Positions 8,859 to 17,902 of a stretch of DNA of 64,000 bases are shown one piece after another. Each line of letters begins with the position of its first letter. The first letter of the stretch is position 1. The notes below the pieces were generated by a model. That model saw only the letters and a list, made by a program, of their open reading frames with translations, searched no databases and was not told the DNA's origin. Source of the stretch: Salinicola halophyticus (GTDB lineage: Bacteria > Pseudomonadota > Gammaproteobacteria > Pseudomonadales > Halomonadaceae); NCBI RefSeq assembly GCF_003206695.1, contig NZ_PZJN01000006.1:704486-768485 (forward strand), given 5' to 3'. Position numbers and translations under genes: made by a program.

Positions 8859-9701
8859 TCAGCTCTCGACGCAGCGCTGCTGCTGTTCGCCGAGCCCTTC
8901 GATTCCCAGACGCATGGTCTGACCCGGCTTGAGGAAGACTTTCGGGTTCTGGCCCATACCGACGCCCGGCGGGGTGCCGGTGGAGATCACGTCGCCGGGC
9001 TGCAGGCTCATGAAGCGGCTGAGATAGGCGACCAGGTGCGGGACCTGGAACACCATGGTCTGGGTCGAGCCGTTCTGATAGCGCTTGCCGTCGACCTCGA
9101 GCCACATGTCCAGATTCTGCGGATCGTCGATCTCATCGCGGGTGACAAACCACGGGCCGAGCGGGCCGAAAGTGTCGCAGCCCTTGCCCTTGTCCCAGGT
9201 GCCGGAACGTTCGAGCTGATACTCGCGCTCGGAAACATCGTTGACGACGCAAAAGCCGGCGACGTGGCTCATGGCGTCGGCTTCTTCGATGTAGCGGCCG
9301 CCCTTGCCGATGACCACGCCGAGTTCCACTTCCCAGTCGGTCTTCTGGGAGCCGCGGGGGATCTCGACGTCGTCGTTGGGGCCGCAGATGGCGCTGGTCC
9401 ACTTGTTGAAGATCACCGGCTCGGCGGGCACTTCGGCGCCGGTTTCCGCGGCGTGATCGGAATAATTGAGCCCGATGCAGATGAACTTGCCGACGCGGCC
9501 GACGCAGGGGCCGAGGCGCGCCCCTGCTGCCACTTCAGGAAGACTGTCGATGTCGATCGTGGTCAACTGGGCCAGGCCCGCATCGGAGAGCACGTCGCCA
9601 GCGATATCGTCGATCTTGCCGGACAGATCGCGGACGGTGCCATTGGCATCGACGATACCGGGCTTTTCCTGACCCTTGGGGCCGTGGCGTAGCAGTTTCA
9701 T
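8859..9701 (-). CDS. Fumarylacetoacetate-hydrolase-family protein (2,4-diketo-3-deoxy-aldonate hydrolase type)
   Basis: A 280-residue FAH-superfamily protein. The fold's metal-binding acids are visible as E124 and E126 (DWEVELGVVIGKGG) and D155 (VVNDVSERE), together with KFICIGLNYSDH and STGTPPGVGMG. This branch includes hydrolases that split 2,4-diketo-3-deoxy-L-fuconate or -L-rhamnonate, or 5-hydroxy-2,4-dioxopentanoate, to pyruvate plus a hydroxy acid. The SDR gene just upstream is of the 2-keto-3-deoxy-aldonate 4-dehydrogenase type that makes such substrates, so the pair is a credible oxidative cleavage module. The exact chain length and stereochemistry are not readable from sequence. Confidence 0.82.
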   Translation of the reverse strand: MKLLRHGPKGQEKPGIVDANGTVRDLSGKIDDIAGDVLSDAGLAQLTTIDIDSLPEVAAGARLGPCVGRVGKFICIGLNYSDHAAETGAEVPAEPVIFNKWTSAICGPNDDVEIPRGSQKTDWEVELGVVIGKGGRYIEEADAMSHVAGFCVVNDVSEREYQLERSGTWDKGKGCDTFGPLGPWFVTRDEIDDPQNLDMWLEVDGKRYQNGSTQTMVFQVPHLVAYLSRFMSLQPGDVISTGTPPGVGMGQNPKVFLKPGQTMRLGIEGLGEQQQRCVES

Positions 9702-9745
9702 GCGTTTTCCTTTTCTGTATGCATTAGCGAATAGACTCTAGTTGG

Positions 9746-9808
9746 GAGCTACGAGCTACGAGCTACGAGCTACGAGCTACGAGCTACGAGCTACGAGCTA
9801 GGAACTAC
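9746..9808. repeat. Tandem GAGCTAC heptamer array
   Basis: Seven perfect head-to-tail copies of GAGCTAC (9746-9794) are followed by two degenerate copies (to 9808). They fill most of the 121-bp gap between the two operon genes. The short 7-bp unit without spacers rules out CRISPR. Copy number may vary between strains. Confidence 0.95.
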
Positions 9809-9822
9809 GAGAACTCAAGAGA

Positions 9823-10563
9823 TCAATTGGACCAGCCCCCATCGATCATCTGCACCGTGCCGGTAATGAACGAGGCTTCGTCGCTGGCCAGATGTGTCGC
9901 CAACGCGGCAATCTCCTCGACCTTGCCCAGCCGACCCATGGGCTGACGGGCGATGAATTCGGCAAAGACTTCATCCGTGGTGCGGCCCTGCTGGCGCGCC
10001 TGCTCGGCGACGCGCTCGCGCAGGGAGGGGGAGTCGACCGTGCCCGGGCAAATCGCGTTACAGCGAATACCCCGGGTCATGTAATCGGCGGCGACGGATT
10101 TTGTCAGCCCGACCACGGCCGCCTTGGTGGTGCCGTAGGCGAAGCGATTGACCACGCCCTTGGCGCTGGAAGCGAGCGACGCCATGTTGATGATGCTGCC
10201 GCCGCCGTTGTCCAGCATCGCCGGCAGCGCCGCGCGAATGGTGTAGAACATCGAGTCGACGTTGAGCCGTTGGGCGAAGGCCCATTGGTCATCGTCGCAC
10301 TCAAGGATCGAACCGCTCGGCACCGTGCCAGCGCAGTTGAACAGGATGTCCAGCGGCGGCAGCGACTCGATCAGCGTGCGCACGGCCTCGGCATCGGTGA
10401 CATCGAGGGCGTGGCACTGAGCGTCTTCCAGCCCCTCGAGCTTGGCCGCATCGATATCGGTGGCAATGACTCGAGCCCCCTCGGCCAAGAATCGCTCGAC
10501 GGTGGCACGGCCGATGCCCTGACCGGCGGCGGTGATCAAAGCGGTTTTGTTGGCGAGTCGCAT
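9823..10563 (-). CDS. SDR-family 2-keto-3-deoxy-aldonate 4-dehydrogenase-like oxidoreductase
   Basis: A 246-residue classical SDR with TAAGQGIGRA as the nucleotide-binding turn (about 11-20), NCAG (about 77), catalytic Ser in NMASLASSAKG and the Y-G-T-T-K catalytic pair (about 143-147). It resembles the branch that holds bacterial 2-keto-3-deoxy-L-fuconate/rhamnonate 4-dehydrogenases and mammalian BDH2. It is the first gene of the minus-strand operon, starts opposite a GntR regulator gene, and precedes the FAH-family hydrolase gene that would use its diketo product. A generic 3-oxoacyl reductase annotation would also fit by similarity, and the operon favours the sugar-acid role. Confidence 0.8.
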   Translation of the reverse strand: MRLANKTALITAAGQGIGRATVERFLAEGARVIATDIDAAKLEGLEDAQCHALDVTDAEAVRTLIESLPPLDILFNCAGTVPSGSILECDDDQWAFAQRLNVDSMFYTIRAALPAMLDNGGGSIINMASLASSAKGVVNRFAYGTTKAAVVGLTKSVAADYMTRGIRCNAICPGTVDSPSLRERVAEQARQQGRTTDEVFAEFIARQPMGRLGKVEEIAALATHLASDEASFITGTVQMIDGGWSN

Positions 10564-10643
10564 GACCGATGGCTCCTGAAAGCGGTTTTGATCTGCACTT
10601 TTCTGCTTCTGGGCTTTTTGCTTCTCAGCACAGGTTTGGTTCT

Positions 10644-10767
10644 AATGTCTAAAGGCCTGACCTTTGATCCAAGTATTATCCTTTGTGGAAACGGCTCGCA
10701 AATCGCCAAACGTCTAATAGCCCCGGCCAGGCCGGTGAAAACGTTCGAATTTGCGACCAATGTCTAA
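10644..10767. promoter_or_regulatory. Divergent promoter region with three AAYGTCTAA motifs
   Basis: The 237-bp gap between the sugar-acid operon and its divergent GntR gene carries AATGTCTAA at 10644-10652, AACGTCTAA at 10709-10717 and AATGTCTAA at 10759-10767, all in the same orientation. They are candidate regulator half-sites. A related word occurs upstream of the ROK gene near 16540. Assigning them to the adjacent GntR protein is speculative. Confidence 0.35.
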
Positions 10768-10800
10768 CTCGTCCTGCTCATGAAACCGGGAGATCGATGG

Positions 10801-11556
10801 ATGCCGATCCAGACTATTCGCGCGCAGCGGCTCTATCGACAGATTGCCGATCAGCTATTGGTATTGATTCAACAGGGTGAGTTCCCGCCCGGCAGCCTGC
10901 TACCGCCGGAACGGGATCTGGCCCAGCAGCTTGGCGTCAGCCGGGCATCGGTGCGCGAGGCGCTGATCGCGCTGGAGGTAGTGGGGCAGGTCGAGGTTCG
11001 CGTCGGCCATGGCGTGCTGGTGCTGGAGCGTTCGGGCGAGGTCGAGTCGTCAGTGATGAGTGCGGCACGGCGCCTGGAGGGGTGGGCGCTGGACCCGGAG
11101 TTCGCCAGCGAGATCGAGCTGGATCTGGATCAGGAAATCCCGCCGTTCTCACTGCTGCAGGCGAGACGCTATCTGGAACCCGAAACCGCGGCGCTGGCGG
11201 CGATCAACGCCAGCGAGGACGATCTCGCGGCGATGCGTGCCGCCTACGCGCGCAACGTCGAGGACAACCGCCACGGCGGTCGCAACCAGGCGGGCGACCG
11301 GTTGCTGCATATTCGGATTGCCGAGGCTTCGGGCAATGCCGCTTATGCCATGACCATCAAGCATCTGCTCGGTCACCAGTACGGCAAGATGTTTCGTCGT
11401 CTGCAGGAGCTGTTCATGGAGACCGACATGCCGCGTCAGTCACAGAACGATCATCAACGTATTCTCGACGCGATCGAAAATCGCGATCCCGACGCGGCAA
11501 GACAAGCGATGGAAGTTCACATGGACCACGTGCTGAAAGTGTTCTTCGATGCGTGA
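10801..11556 (+). CDS. UxuR/ExuR-like GntR transcriptional regulator
   Basis: A 251-residue FadR-subfamily GntR protein with an N-terminal winged helix (about 5-75; PPERDLAQQLGVSRASVREALIALE) and an FCD domain (about 95-245) beginning PPFSLLQARRYLEPETAALAA, closely resembling E. coli UxuR/ExuR in this stretch. Those repress hexuronate genes and are released by fructuronate or tagaturonate. ATG 10801 is chosen because CGGGAG lies about 8 nt upstream; an in-frame ATG at 10780 is the alternative. Divergent transcription from the sugar-acid operon makes it the likely local repressor. Confidence 0.88.
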   Translation: MPIQTIRAQRLYRQIADQLLVLIQQGEFPPGSLLPPERDLAQQLGVSRASVREALIALEVVGQVEVRVGHGVLVLERSGEVESSVMSAARRLEGWALDPEFASEIELDLDQEIPPFSLLQARRYLEPETAALAAINASEDDLAAMRAAYARNVEDNRHGGRNQAGDRLLHIRIAEASGNAAYAMTIKHLLGHQYGKMFRRLQELFMETDMPRQSQNDHQRILDAIENRDPDAARQAMEVHMDHVLKVFFDA

Positions 11557-11583
11557 CTGCTGGTGGCGGGAAAAACCCGGGAT

Positions 11584-11976
11584 CTACGCCACCATAGGCC
11601 AGCCGCCCTGGCGGATTACCGGGCAGCCCGCGACGTCGCGATTGTACAAGTAGAGCCAGGCGGGGCCGAACGCGGTGTCGTGAACGGCGCGATCGTAGTC
11701 GCCGGATTTCGGGCGGCGTACTCGATAGTCTTCCAGCCGGTCCAGTCCCTTCAGGCAGACCGCGTCGACGCGGAAGACTTCGATCTCGATGCCCCGTGAC
11801 GGTTCGGCCTTGGCGCCTGGATAAGGGCCGATATCGTAGAGCGTCGCGGTGGTGATGACATCGCTACCGACGAACTCGGCGCCATCGAGCCAGTGATGAT
11901 TGCGCAAGCCGCGCTTCAAGGTCCCGTAGACGGCAACCAGTGCGGTGCGGCGAACGGCGAGGGCGGGCGTGAGCAT
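11584..11976 (-). CDS. Gamma-glutamylcyclotransferase-like (AIG2/GGCT) protein
   Basis: A 130-residue small protein with the GGCT-fold glycine loop VYGTLKRGLRNHHWL near the N-terminus and the later LDRLEDY segment typical of AIG2-like cyclotransferases. Members cyclise gamma-glutamyl amines or peptides to 5-oxoproline. The catalytic Glu usually lies in the region that here reads GIEIEVFRVD. ATG 11976 follows GGAGA by about 8 nt. It lies 45 bp downstream of argE on the same strand, so the two are probably cotranscribed. Confidence 0.75.
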   Translation of the reverse strand: MLTPALAVRRTALVAVYGTLKRGLRNHHWLDGAEFVGSDVITTATLYDIGPYPGAKAEPSRGIEIEVFRVDAVCLKGLDRLEDYRVRRPKSGDYDRAVHDTAFGPAWLYLYNRDVAGCPVIRQGGWPMVA

Positions 11977-12021
11977 GAATCAGGGTCTCCGTTGGTCGAT
12001 GAAAACGAGAGGCGGCAGCAC

Positions 12022-13182
12022 TTATCTCGACAGCCGTTCGCCCAGTCGCTGCATGAATCGGTCGCCGGCCTCGAGCTGGCTGATCTCAATGTACTCGTTC
12101 GGCTGATGGGCCTGTTCGATACTGCCAGGGCCGCAGACGAGGGTCGGCAGGCCGACGCGCTGGAACTGGCCGCCTTCGGTCGCGTAGGCGACGCCGCCGG
12201 TCTCTAGGTTCGGGTCACCGAGGCATTCACGACACAGTTCGACGGCTGCGGCGTTGTCCCGATCGGCCAGCGCCGGCACGGTGTCGACCATTTGCTCGGT
12301 GACGATGCGAATCTCCGGCGCGCGCTGCTGGAGTTCGGCCTCGAGTGCTCTGGCGTAGCGCTCGAAACGCGCGAAGACGACGTCGAAGCCGTCGCTGGGC
12401 AGATGACGGATCTCCCAGTCGAACTGGCAGTGGCGCGCCATGATATTGATCGCGGTGCCGCCTTCGATCAGACCCACGTGCAGGCTCGAATGCTGGACGT
12501 TGAAGACGGATTCCAGGGCACCTTCGTCGACCAGTTCCTGCATGATCGCTTCGATCTGAGTCACCAGTCTCGCGGCGACGTGGATCGCCGATACGCCCTG
12601 GTTGATCTGGCTCGAATGCGACTCCTTGCCGGTCACCGTGGTGCGCATCGTGGTGATCCCTTTCTGCGCTACCACCGGCTGCATCGAGGTTGGCTCGCCG
12701 ATGATGACCGCGCCGGGCAGCGGCTCGTCCGCCATCAGCCGTTCGATCATCGAAGGCGCGCCGAGGCAGCCGATCTCCTCGTCGAACGAGAACGCCAGAT
12801 AGATTGGCCGCTTCAGATCCAGCGCCTGCCAGGCGGGTACTTGCGCCAGGGCACAGGCGAGGAACCCCTTCATGTCGCAGCTGCCGCGACCATACAGACG
12901 ACCGTCGCCCTTGTCCGTGAGGGTGAACGGATCGCTGCTCCAGGGCTGGCCGTCCACCGGGACCACGTCGGTATGACCGGAAAGCACCACACCGCCTTCG
13001 ACCGCCGGCCCGATGCGGGCCAATAGATTCGCTTTGCTGCCATCGGCGTTGCTGATGCGCTGTGACGCGACTTGGTGAGACGCGAGGTAGCGCTCGACGA
13101 AGTCGATCAGCTCGAGGTTCGAATGGCGGGAGACGGTATCGAAGCCGATCAGGCTCGTCAGCAGGTCGCGGGAAGTCGTCAT
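12022..13182 (-). CDS. argE: Acetylornithine deacetylase
   Basis: This 386-residue M20-family zinc amidohydrolase is close in length to E. coli ArgE (383). Metal-site motifs are visible: SGHTDVVPVDG (His), GRGSCDMKGF (bridging Asp), FDEEIGCLG (general-base Glu and metal Glu) and a C-terminal QAHQPNEYIE segment with His. It hydrolyses N2-acetyl-L-ornithine to ornithine in linear arginine synthesis. ATG 13182 follows a GGAG site. It is followed by the GGCT-like gene and faces wrbA divergently across a 258-bp gap. Confidence 0.9.
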   Translation of the reverse strand: MTTSRDLLTSLIGFDTVSRHSNLELIDFVERYLASHQVASQRISNADGSKANLLARIGPAVEGGVVLSGHTDVVPVDGQPWSSDPFTLTDKGDGRLYGRGSCDMKGFLACALAQVPAWQALDLKRPIYLAFSFDEEIGCLGAPSMIERLMADEPLPGAVIIGEPTSMQPVVAQKGITTMRTTVTGKESHSSQINQGVSAIHVAARLVTQIEAIMQELVDEGALESVFNVQHSSLHVGLIEGGTAINIMARHCQFDWEIRHLPSDGFDVVFARFERYARALEAELQQRAPEIRIVTEQMVDTVPALADRDNAAAVELCRECLGDPNLETGGVAYATEGGQFQRVGLPTLVCGPGSIEQAHQPNEYIEISQLEAGDRFMQRLGERLSR

Positions 13183-13440
13183 CACTGGCTCCGATCCACC
13201 AACGTGGACCACTTTTGGGTGGGTGTGCCGACAGAATAGCGGCTAATCCTGTCTGCCAACAATCGGCTGAACCGACGGGCGTGGCGGGTGGAGTAGTGAT
13301 CCCATGCTCGGAAAGCGTTCGATATCTTCGCGGGTTCCGGCGCAAAAAATGCAGTGGCCCGGTGATGGCATCGCCTCATCGCGCGGGCTAGCCTGAGAGG
13401 CGGTTCGTCGTAAAAACCCGATCTCTTCAGGAGAACTCCT

Positions 13441-14046
13441 ATGAGCAAAGTGCTGGTGTTGTACTACTCGAGCTACGGCCACATCGAGACCATGGCCAAG
13501 GCTGTCGCGCAGGGCGCCGAAGGTGTCAGCGGTACACAGGTCGACATCCGTCGCGTGCCTGAATTGGTGCCGGAAGAGGTGGCGGTGAAATCCGGCTACA
13601 AGGTCGATCAGGAGGCGGCGCTGATCGAAGGGCCCGATGCCCTGGCACAATACGACGCCATCATTGTCGGCACCCCGACCCGTTTCGGAAACATGACTTC
13701 CCAGATGCGCAACTTCTGGGACATGACTGGCGGCCCCTGGGCGCAGGGTAAGCTGATCGGCAAGATCGGCAGCGCGTTTGCCTCGACGGCGACCCAGCAC
13801 GGCGGCCAGGAAACCACGTTGACCTCGATTCACACCACGCTGATGCATCACGGCATGGTGATCGTCGGCGTGCCCTACAGTTGCCCTGAACTTTCCAACA
13901 TGAACGAGATCACCGGCGGCACGCCCTACGGCGCGACGACGCTGGCCAACGCCGACGGCAGTCGTACCCCGAGCGAGAATGAACTGACGATCGCTCGGTT
14001 CCAGGGCAAACACGTGGCCGAAATCGCCGCGAAGATGGCGGGATGA
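13441..14046 (+). CDS. wrbA: NAD(P)H:quinone oxidoreductase WrbA
   Basis: A 201-residue flavodoxin-like FMN protein that reduces quinones by two electrons. WrbA hallmarks are [14 protein letters not shown] (phosphate loop of FMN), [18 protein letters not shown] and [14 protein letters not shown]. The start is preceded by CAGGAGAA. It stands alone between argE (divergent) and the sugar transporter gene (convergent), and WrbA is usually part of stationary-phase and oxidative-stress responses. Confidence 0.95.
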   Translation: MSKVLVLYYSSYGHIETMAKAVAQGAEGVSGTQVDIRRVPELVPEEVAVKSGYKVDQEAALIEGPDALAQYDAIIVGTPTRFGNMTSQMRNFWDMTGGPWAQGKLIGKIGSAFASTATQHGGQETTLTSIHTTLMHHGMVIVGVPYSCPELSNMNEITGGTPYGATTLANADGSRTPSENELTIARFQGKHVAEIAAKMAG

Positions 14047-14174
14047 GGAGATAGAGTCCAGGGTTCCCAGCGTGACTGTCGCCGTTCGAAGTGCTGTTCC
14101 CTAGAGAAGGTATGGGAAGACGGCTCAGGAAGGGTATAGAGAGAACCTCGAGAACGGGCTAGGAGACAGCGTCC

Positions 14175-14209
14175 CAAAAAGAAGGCCCGCGCCATCCGGC
14201 GCGGGCCTT
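14175..14209 (-). terminator. Rho-independent terminator of the sugar MFS / xylose dehydrogenase unit
   Basis: A perfect 12-bp stem (AAGGCCCGCGCC at 14182-14193, GGCGCGGGCCTT at 14198-14209) has a 4-nt loop. On the minus strand it is followed by a T run (complement of AAAAA at 14176-14180), placing it correctly after the gene at 14256. Confidence 0.85.
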
Positions 14210-14255
14210 GCTCGTTGCAAGCTACGTGACGCTTAGATCACGGCGTATTGGCCGC

Positions 14256-15662
14256 TCACTCGTACGCCATATCTTCGAGTTCCTTGCCGTTGGTCTCGCG
14301 CACGAAGCGAGCGACGAAGATGACCGAGAGCAGGGCGCAGATCGCGTAGAAGCCATACGCGCCGGTGAGGCCGATCGACGCCAGCATGATCGGAAAGGTC
14401 ATGGTGATGGCGAAGTTGGCGACCCACTGGAACAGCCCGGCAACAGCCAGTCCCGACCCGCGCACCTGGTTGGGGTACATCTCCCCGAGCATGACCCACA
14501 TTACCGGGCCCCAGGAGACGTTGAAGAAGAAGACGTAGGCATTGGCCGCCAGCAGGGCGAGGATGCCGTTGCCCGAGGAGAGTGCCAGGCTGCCGTTGAC
14601 GATCTCTGCGGTAGAGAATGCGTAGACCAGAATTGCCAGGGTGACCGTCATGCCCACCGAGCCGGCCCACAGCAGCGGCTTGCGACCGATACGATCGATC
14701 AGGCCGATCGTGACCAGGCAGGCCGCGATGCTGACCGCGCCGCTGATGACGTTGATCATCAGGGCATCGCTTTCGGAGAAACCGACCGCCTGCCACAGTA
14801 CCGCACCGTAGTAGAACACCACGTTGATCCCGACCAGCTGCTGGAACACCGCCAGGCCGATGCCGATCCAGACCAGTTTCAGCAGCTTGCCGGTAGCGGG
14901 GTTGATCAGGTCCGACAGGCGCGGTTTATGACGGTTGGAAAGCGAGGCGTGAATGTCTGCCAGGCGCTTTTCGGTTCCGGCTTCGTCGTAGACGAGGCGA
15001 AGAACGCGTTTGGCCTTGTCGTCATGTCCGGCACTGACCAGAAAGCGCGGGCTTTCCGGGATGAACATCAGCGCGATCAGGAAGATGCCGGCCGGAATCA
15101 GTTCCATCCAGAACATGCAGCGCCAGGCTTCAAAACCGAACCACAGCTCGGCGGTGGAGCCGCCGGCGATATTGGCCAGGGCGTAGTTGTTGAGAAACGA
15201 GAAGAACAGTCCGCCGATGATCGCGACTTGCTGAATGGTCGCCAATCGGCCGCGCAGGTGCGAGGGGGCGATTTCACTGATGTAGGCCGGCGACATGACG
15301 CTGGCCGCACCCACTGCCAGACCGCCCAGTATCCGATAGATCACGAACTCGAACGATCCCCCGGCGATGCCTGAGCCCCAGGCGCTGATGATGAAGAACA
15401 CGGCAGCGACCAGCAGCAGCGTACGGCGGCCGAATTTATCCGCCAGTCGGCCGGCGAAGAAGGCGCCGACGGCGCAGCCCAGCAGCATCGAGGCGACGTT
15501 GAAACCGGTGCCGACACTTTCCGACTGGAAAGCCTGCTGAAGGCCGTCGACGGTGCCGTTGATGACACCGCTATCGAAACCGAACAGGAAGCCGCCAATG
15601 GCGGCCACGCAGCAGATAAGTAGAACCACGACAGGATTTTGTGAAGTGCTTGATGTTGGCAT
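14256..15662 (-). CDS. Sugar:proton symporter, MFS sugar-porter family
   Basis: A 468-residue, twelve-membrane-segment major facilitator of the GLUT/XylE sugar-porter group. Family signatures are GFDSGVINGTVDG in TM1, GRLADKFGRR in the first cytoplasmic loop, PESPRFLVSAGHDDKAKR after TM6, QQLVGINVVFYYG in TM7 (sugar-binding Gln-Gln) and the final PETNG-like motif RETNGKELEDM. It lies 48 bp downstream of the D-xylose dehydrogenase gene on the same strand, under a divergent ROK repressor, so D-xylose or another pentose/hexose is the likely substrate. Confidence 0.88.
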   Translation of the reverse strand: MPTSSTSQNPVVVLLICCVAAIGGFLFGFDSGVINGTVDGLQQAFQSESVGTGFNVASMLLGCAVGAFFAGRLADKFGRRTLLLVAAVFFIISAWGSGIAGGSFEFVIYRILGGLAVGAASVMSPAYISEIAPSHLRGRLATIQQVAIIGGLFFSFLNNYALANIAGGSTAELWFGFEAWRCMFWMELIPAGIFLIALMFIPESPRFLVSAGHDDKAKRVLRLVYDEAGTEKRLADIHASLSNRHKPRLSDLINPATGKLLKLVWIGIGLAVFQQLVGINVVFYYGAVLWQAVGFSESDALMINVISGAVSIAACLVTIGLIDRIGRKPLLWAGSVGMTVTLAILVYAFSTAEIVNGSLALSSGNGILALLAANAYVFFFNVSWGPVMWVMLGEMYPNQVRGSGLAVAGLFQWVANFAITMTFPIMLASIGLTGAYGFYAICALLSVIFVARFVRETNGKELEDMAYE

Positions 15663-15710
15663 TGTTGAACTCCAATGGTCTCTCGATGAGGGTTCCGAGG
15701 CAGCTTGCGA

Positions 15711-16445
15711 TCAGAGCCAGCCGGCATCGACCCAATAGTTGTGAGCGGTACAGGCGGCCGCGGCGTCCGAGGAGAGGAAGAGCACCATGGAGGCCACGTG
15801 ATGAGGATGGATACGGACCTTGAGCTTCTGTTCGGCGACGATCTGCTCTTCATCCTCGGGGCTGTACCAGCGCGACTGGCGTGGCGTCTTGACATTGCCG
15901 GGAATCACGCAGTTGACGCGGATGCCGTCGCTGCCAAGCTCGCTCGCCAACGCTCGCGTCAGCCCCTCGATGCCGGCCTTGGCAGTCTCGTAGAGCACCA
16001 GGCCGGGCTGCCCGAGATGCCAGCTGATCGAGCCCAGATTGATGATGACGCCCTCACCTCGACGGCGCATGGCAGGCGCCACTTCGCGAGCAGCCAGCAC
16101 CAGATGGCGCAGATTGACCGCCATCCGATTTTCCCAATACTCGGGGGTAATATCCTCGAGGCGGTGGCGGTCGTCGTTTGCCGCGTTGTTGACCAGGATG
16201 TCGACATCGCCGATGGCGGTGAGCGTCGCGATCAGCGCCCCGGCATCGGTCAGGTCGCATTGATGGAAATGGACATTGCTCCCGAGCTCCTCGGCCAGCG
16301 CCTGGGCGTCATCGATAATATCGATGAAGTGGATCTCGGCGCCCTGCTCGGCGAAGGCACGTACCAGGCCCTCGCCGATGCCGGAACCGCCGCCGGTGAT
16401 GACCACGCGCTTGCTTTCGAGACCGGGATAGATGGCTGACGGCAT
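15711..16445 (-). CDS. NAD-dependent D-xylose 1-dehydrogenase (Caulobacter XylB type)
   Basis: A 244-residue classical SDR that closely parallels Caulobacter D-xylose dehydrogenase over its length: an AIYPxLxxKRVVITGGGSG-like start, NNAANDDRH, NLGSISWHLGQ with catalytic Ser, VLYETAKAGIEGLTRALA with the Y-E-T-A-K pair, PGNVKTPRQSRWY and a C-terminal YWVDAGW. It oxidises D-xylose to xylonolactone, the first step of the Weimberg/Dahms routes. The remaining enzymes (lactonase, xylonate dehydratase) are not in the window. The ATG is preceded by CAGGAG and a ROK-type operator. Confidence 0.86.
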   Translation of the reverse strand: MPSAIYPGLESKRVVITGGGSGIGEGLVRAFAEQGAEIHFIDIIDDAQALAEELGSNVHFHQCDLTDAGALIATLTAIGDVDILVNNAANDDRHRLEDITPEYWENRMAVNLRHLVLAAREVAPAMRRRGEGVIINLGSISWHLGQPGLVLYETAKAGIEGLTRALASELGSDGIRVNCVIPGNVKTPRQSRWYSPEDEEQIVAEQKLKVRIHPHHVASMVLFLSSDAAAACTAHNYWVDAGWL

Positions 16446-16460
16446 GAAGGCTCCTGAAGG

Positions 16461-16481
16461 TTAGTAAAACCTATTAACTAA
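16461..16481. promoter_or_regulatory. Candidate ROK/XylR-type operator
   Basis: An inverted repeat TTAGT-N11-ACTAA lies 16-36 bp upstream of the xylose dehydrogenase ATG. XylR/NagC-type ROK repressors often bind A+T-rich palindromes with TTAGTT/AACTAA arms. The divergent ROK gene 180 bp away is the obvious candidate regulator. Confidence 0.6.
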
Positions 16482-16539
16482 GTTGAGGGCGATCATGCGC
16501 GCATGTGGTGCCGGCTGCCATTGACCATTGGTGTTAAGA

Positions 16540-16561
16540 CCATTGTCTTTGAGACTAATGG
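16540..16561. promoter_or_regulatory. Second palindrome in the ROK/xylose intergenic region
   Basis: An imperfect dyad with arms CCATTGTCT and AGACTAATGG is separated by three bases. It lies about 100 bp before the ROK gene start and could be an autoregulatory site. It shares the TGTCT/AGACA word with motifs upstream of the GntR gene near 10.7 kb, so the binding protein is uncertain. Confidence 0.35.
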
Positions 16562-16663
16562 ATCTAAGACTTAAGGCTCATGATGGTGGTGCTTCTCGGT
16601 CGATCTCAGCGGGCTTTGGTATAGTCGCTGTATCCACCGCCACCCGACGCTGTCCTCTTTCCC

Positions 16664-17854
<1,191 letters not shown>

Positions 17855-17902
17855 CTCATGGCGTCGACTTCGCGCGCGCAGCTTGCGGGCGATAGCCGGC
17901 CG

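Noticed and set aside
9746-9808. Possible CRISPR-like array
   Set aside because: The unit is a 7-bp direct repeat without spacers, and no cas genes are present in the window.
11620-11660. A TGTACA hexamer within the GGCT-like gene as another regulator site
   Set aside because: It is a single hexamer inside a coding region with no partner at 11-bp spacing; consistent with chance.
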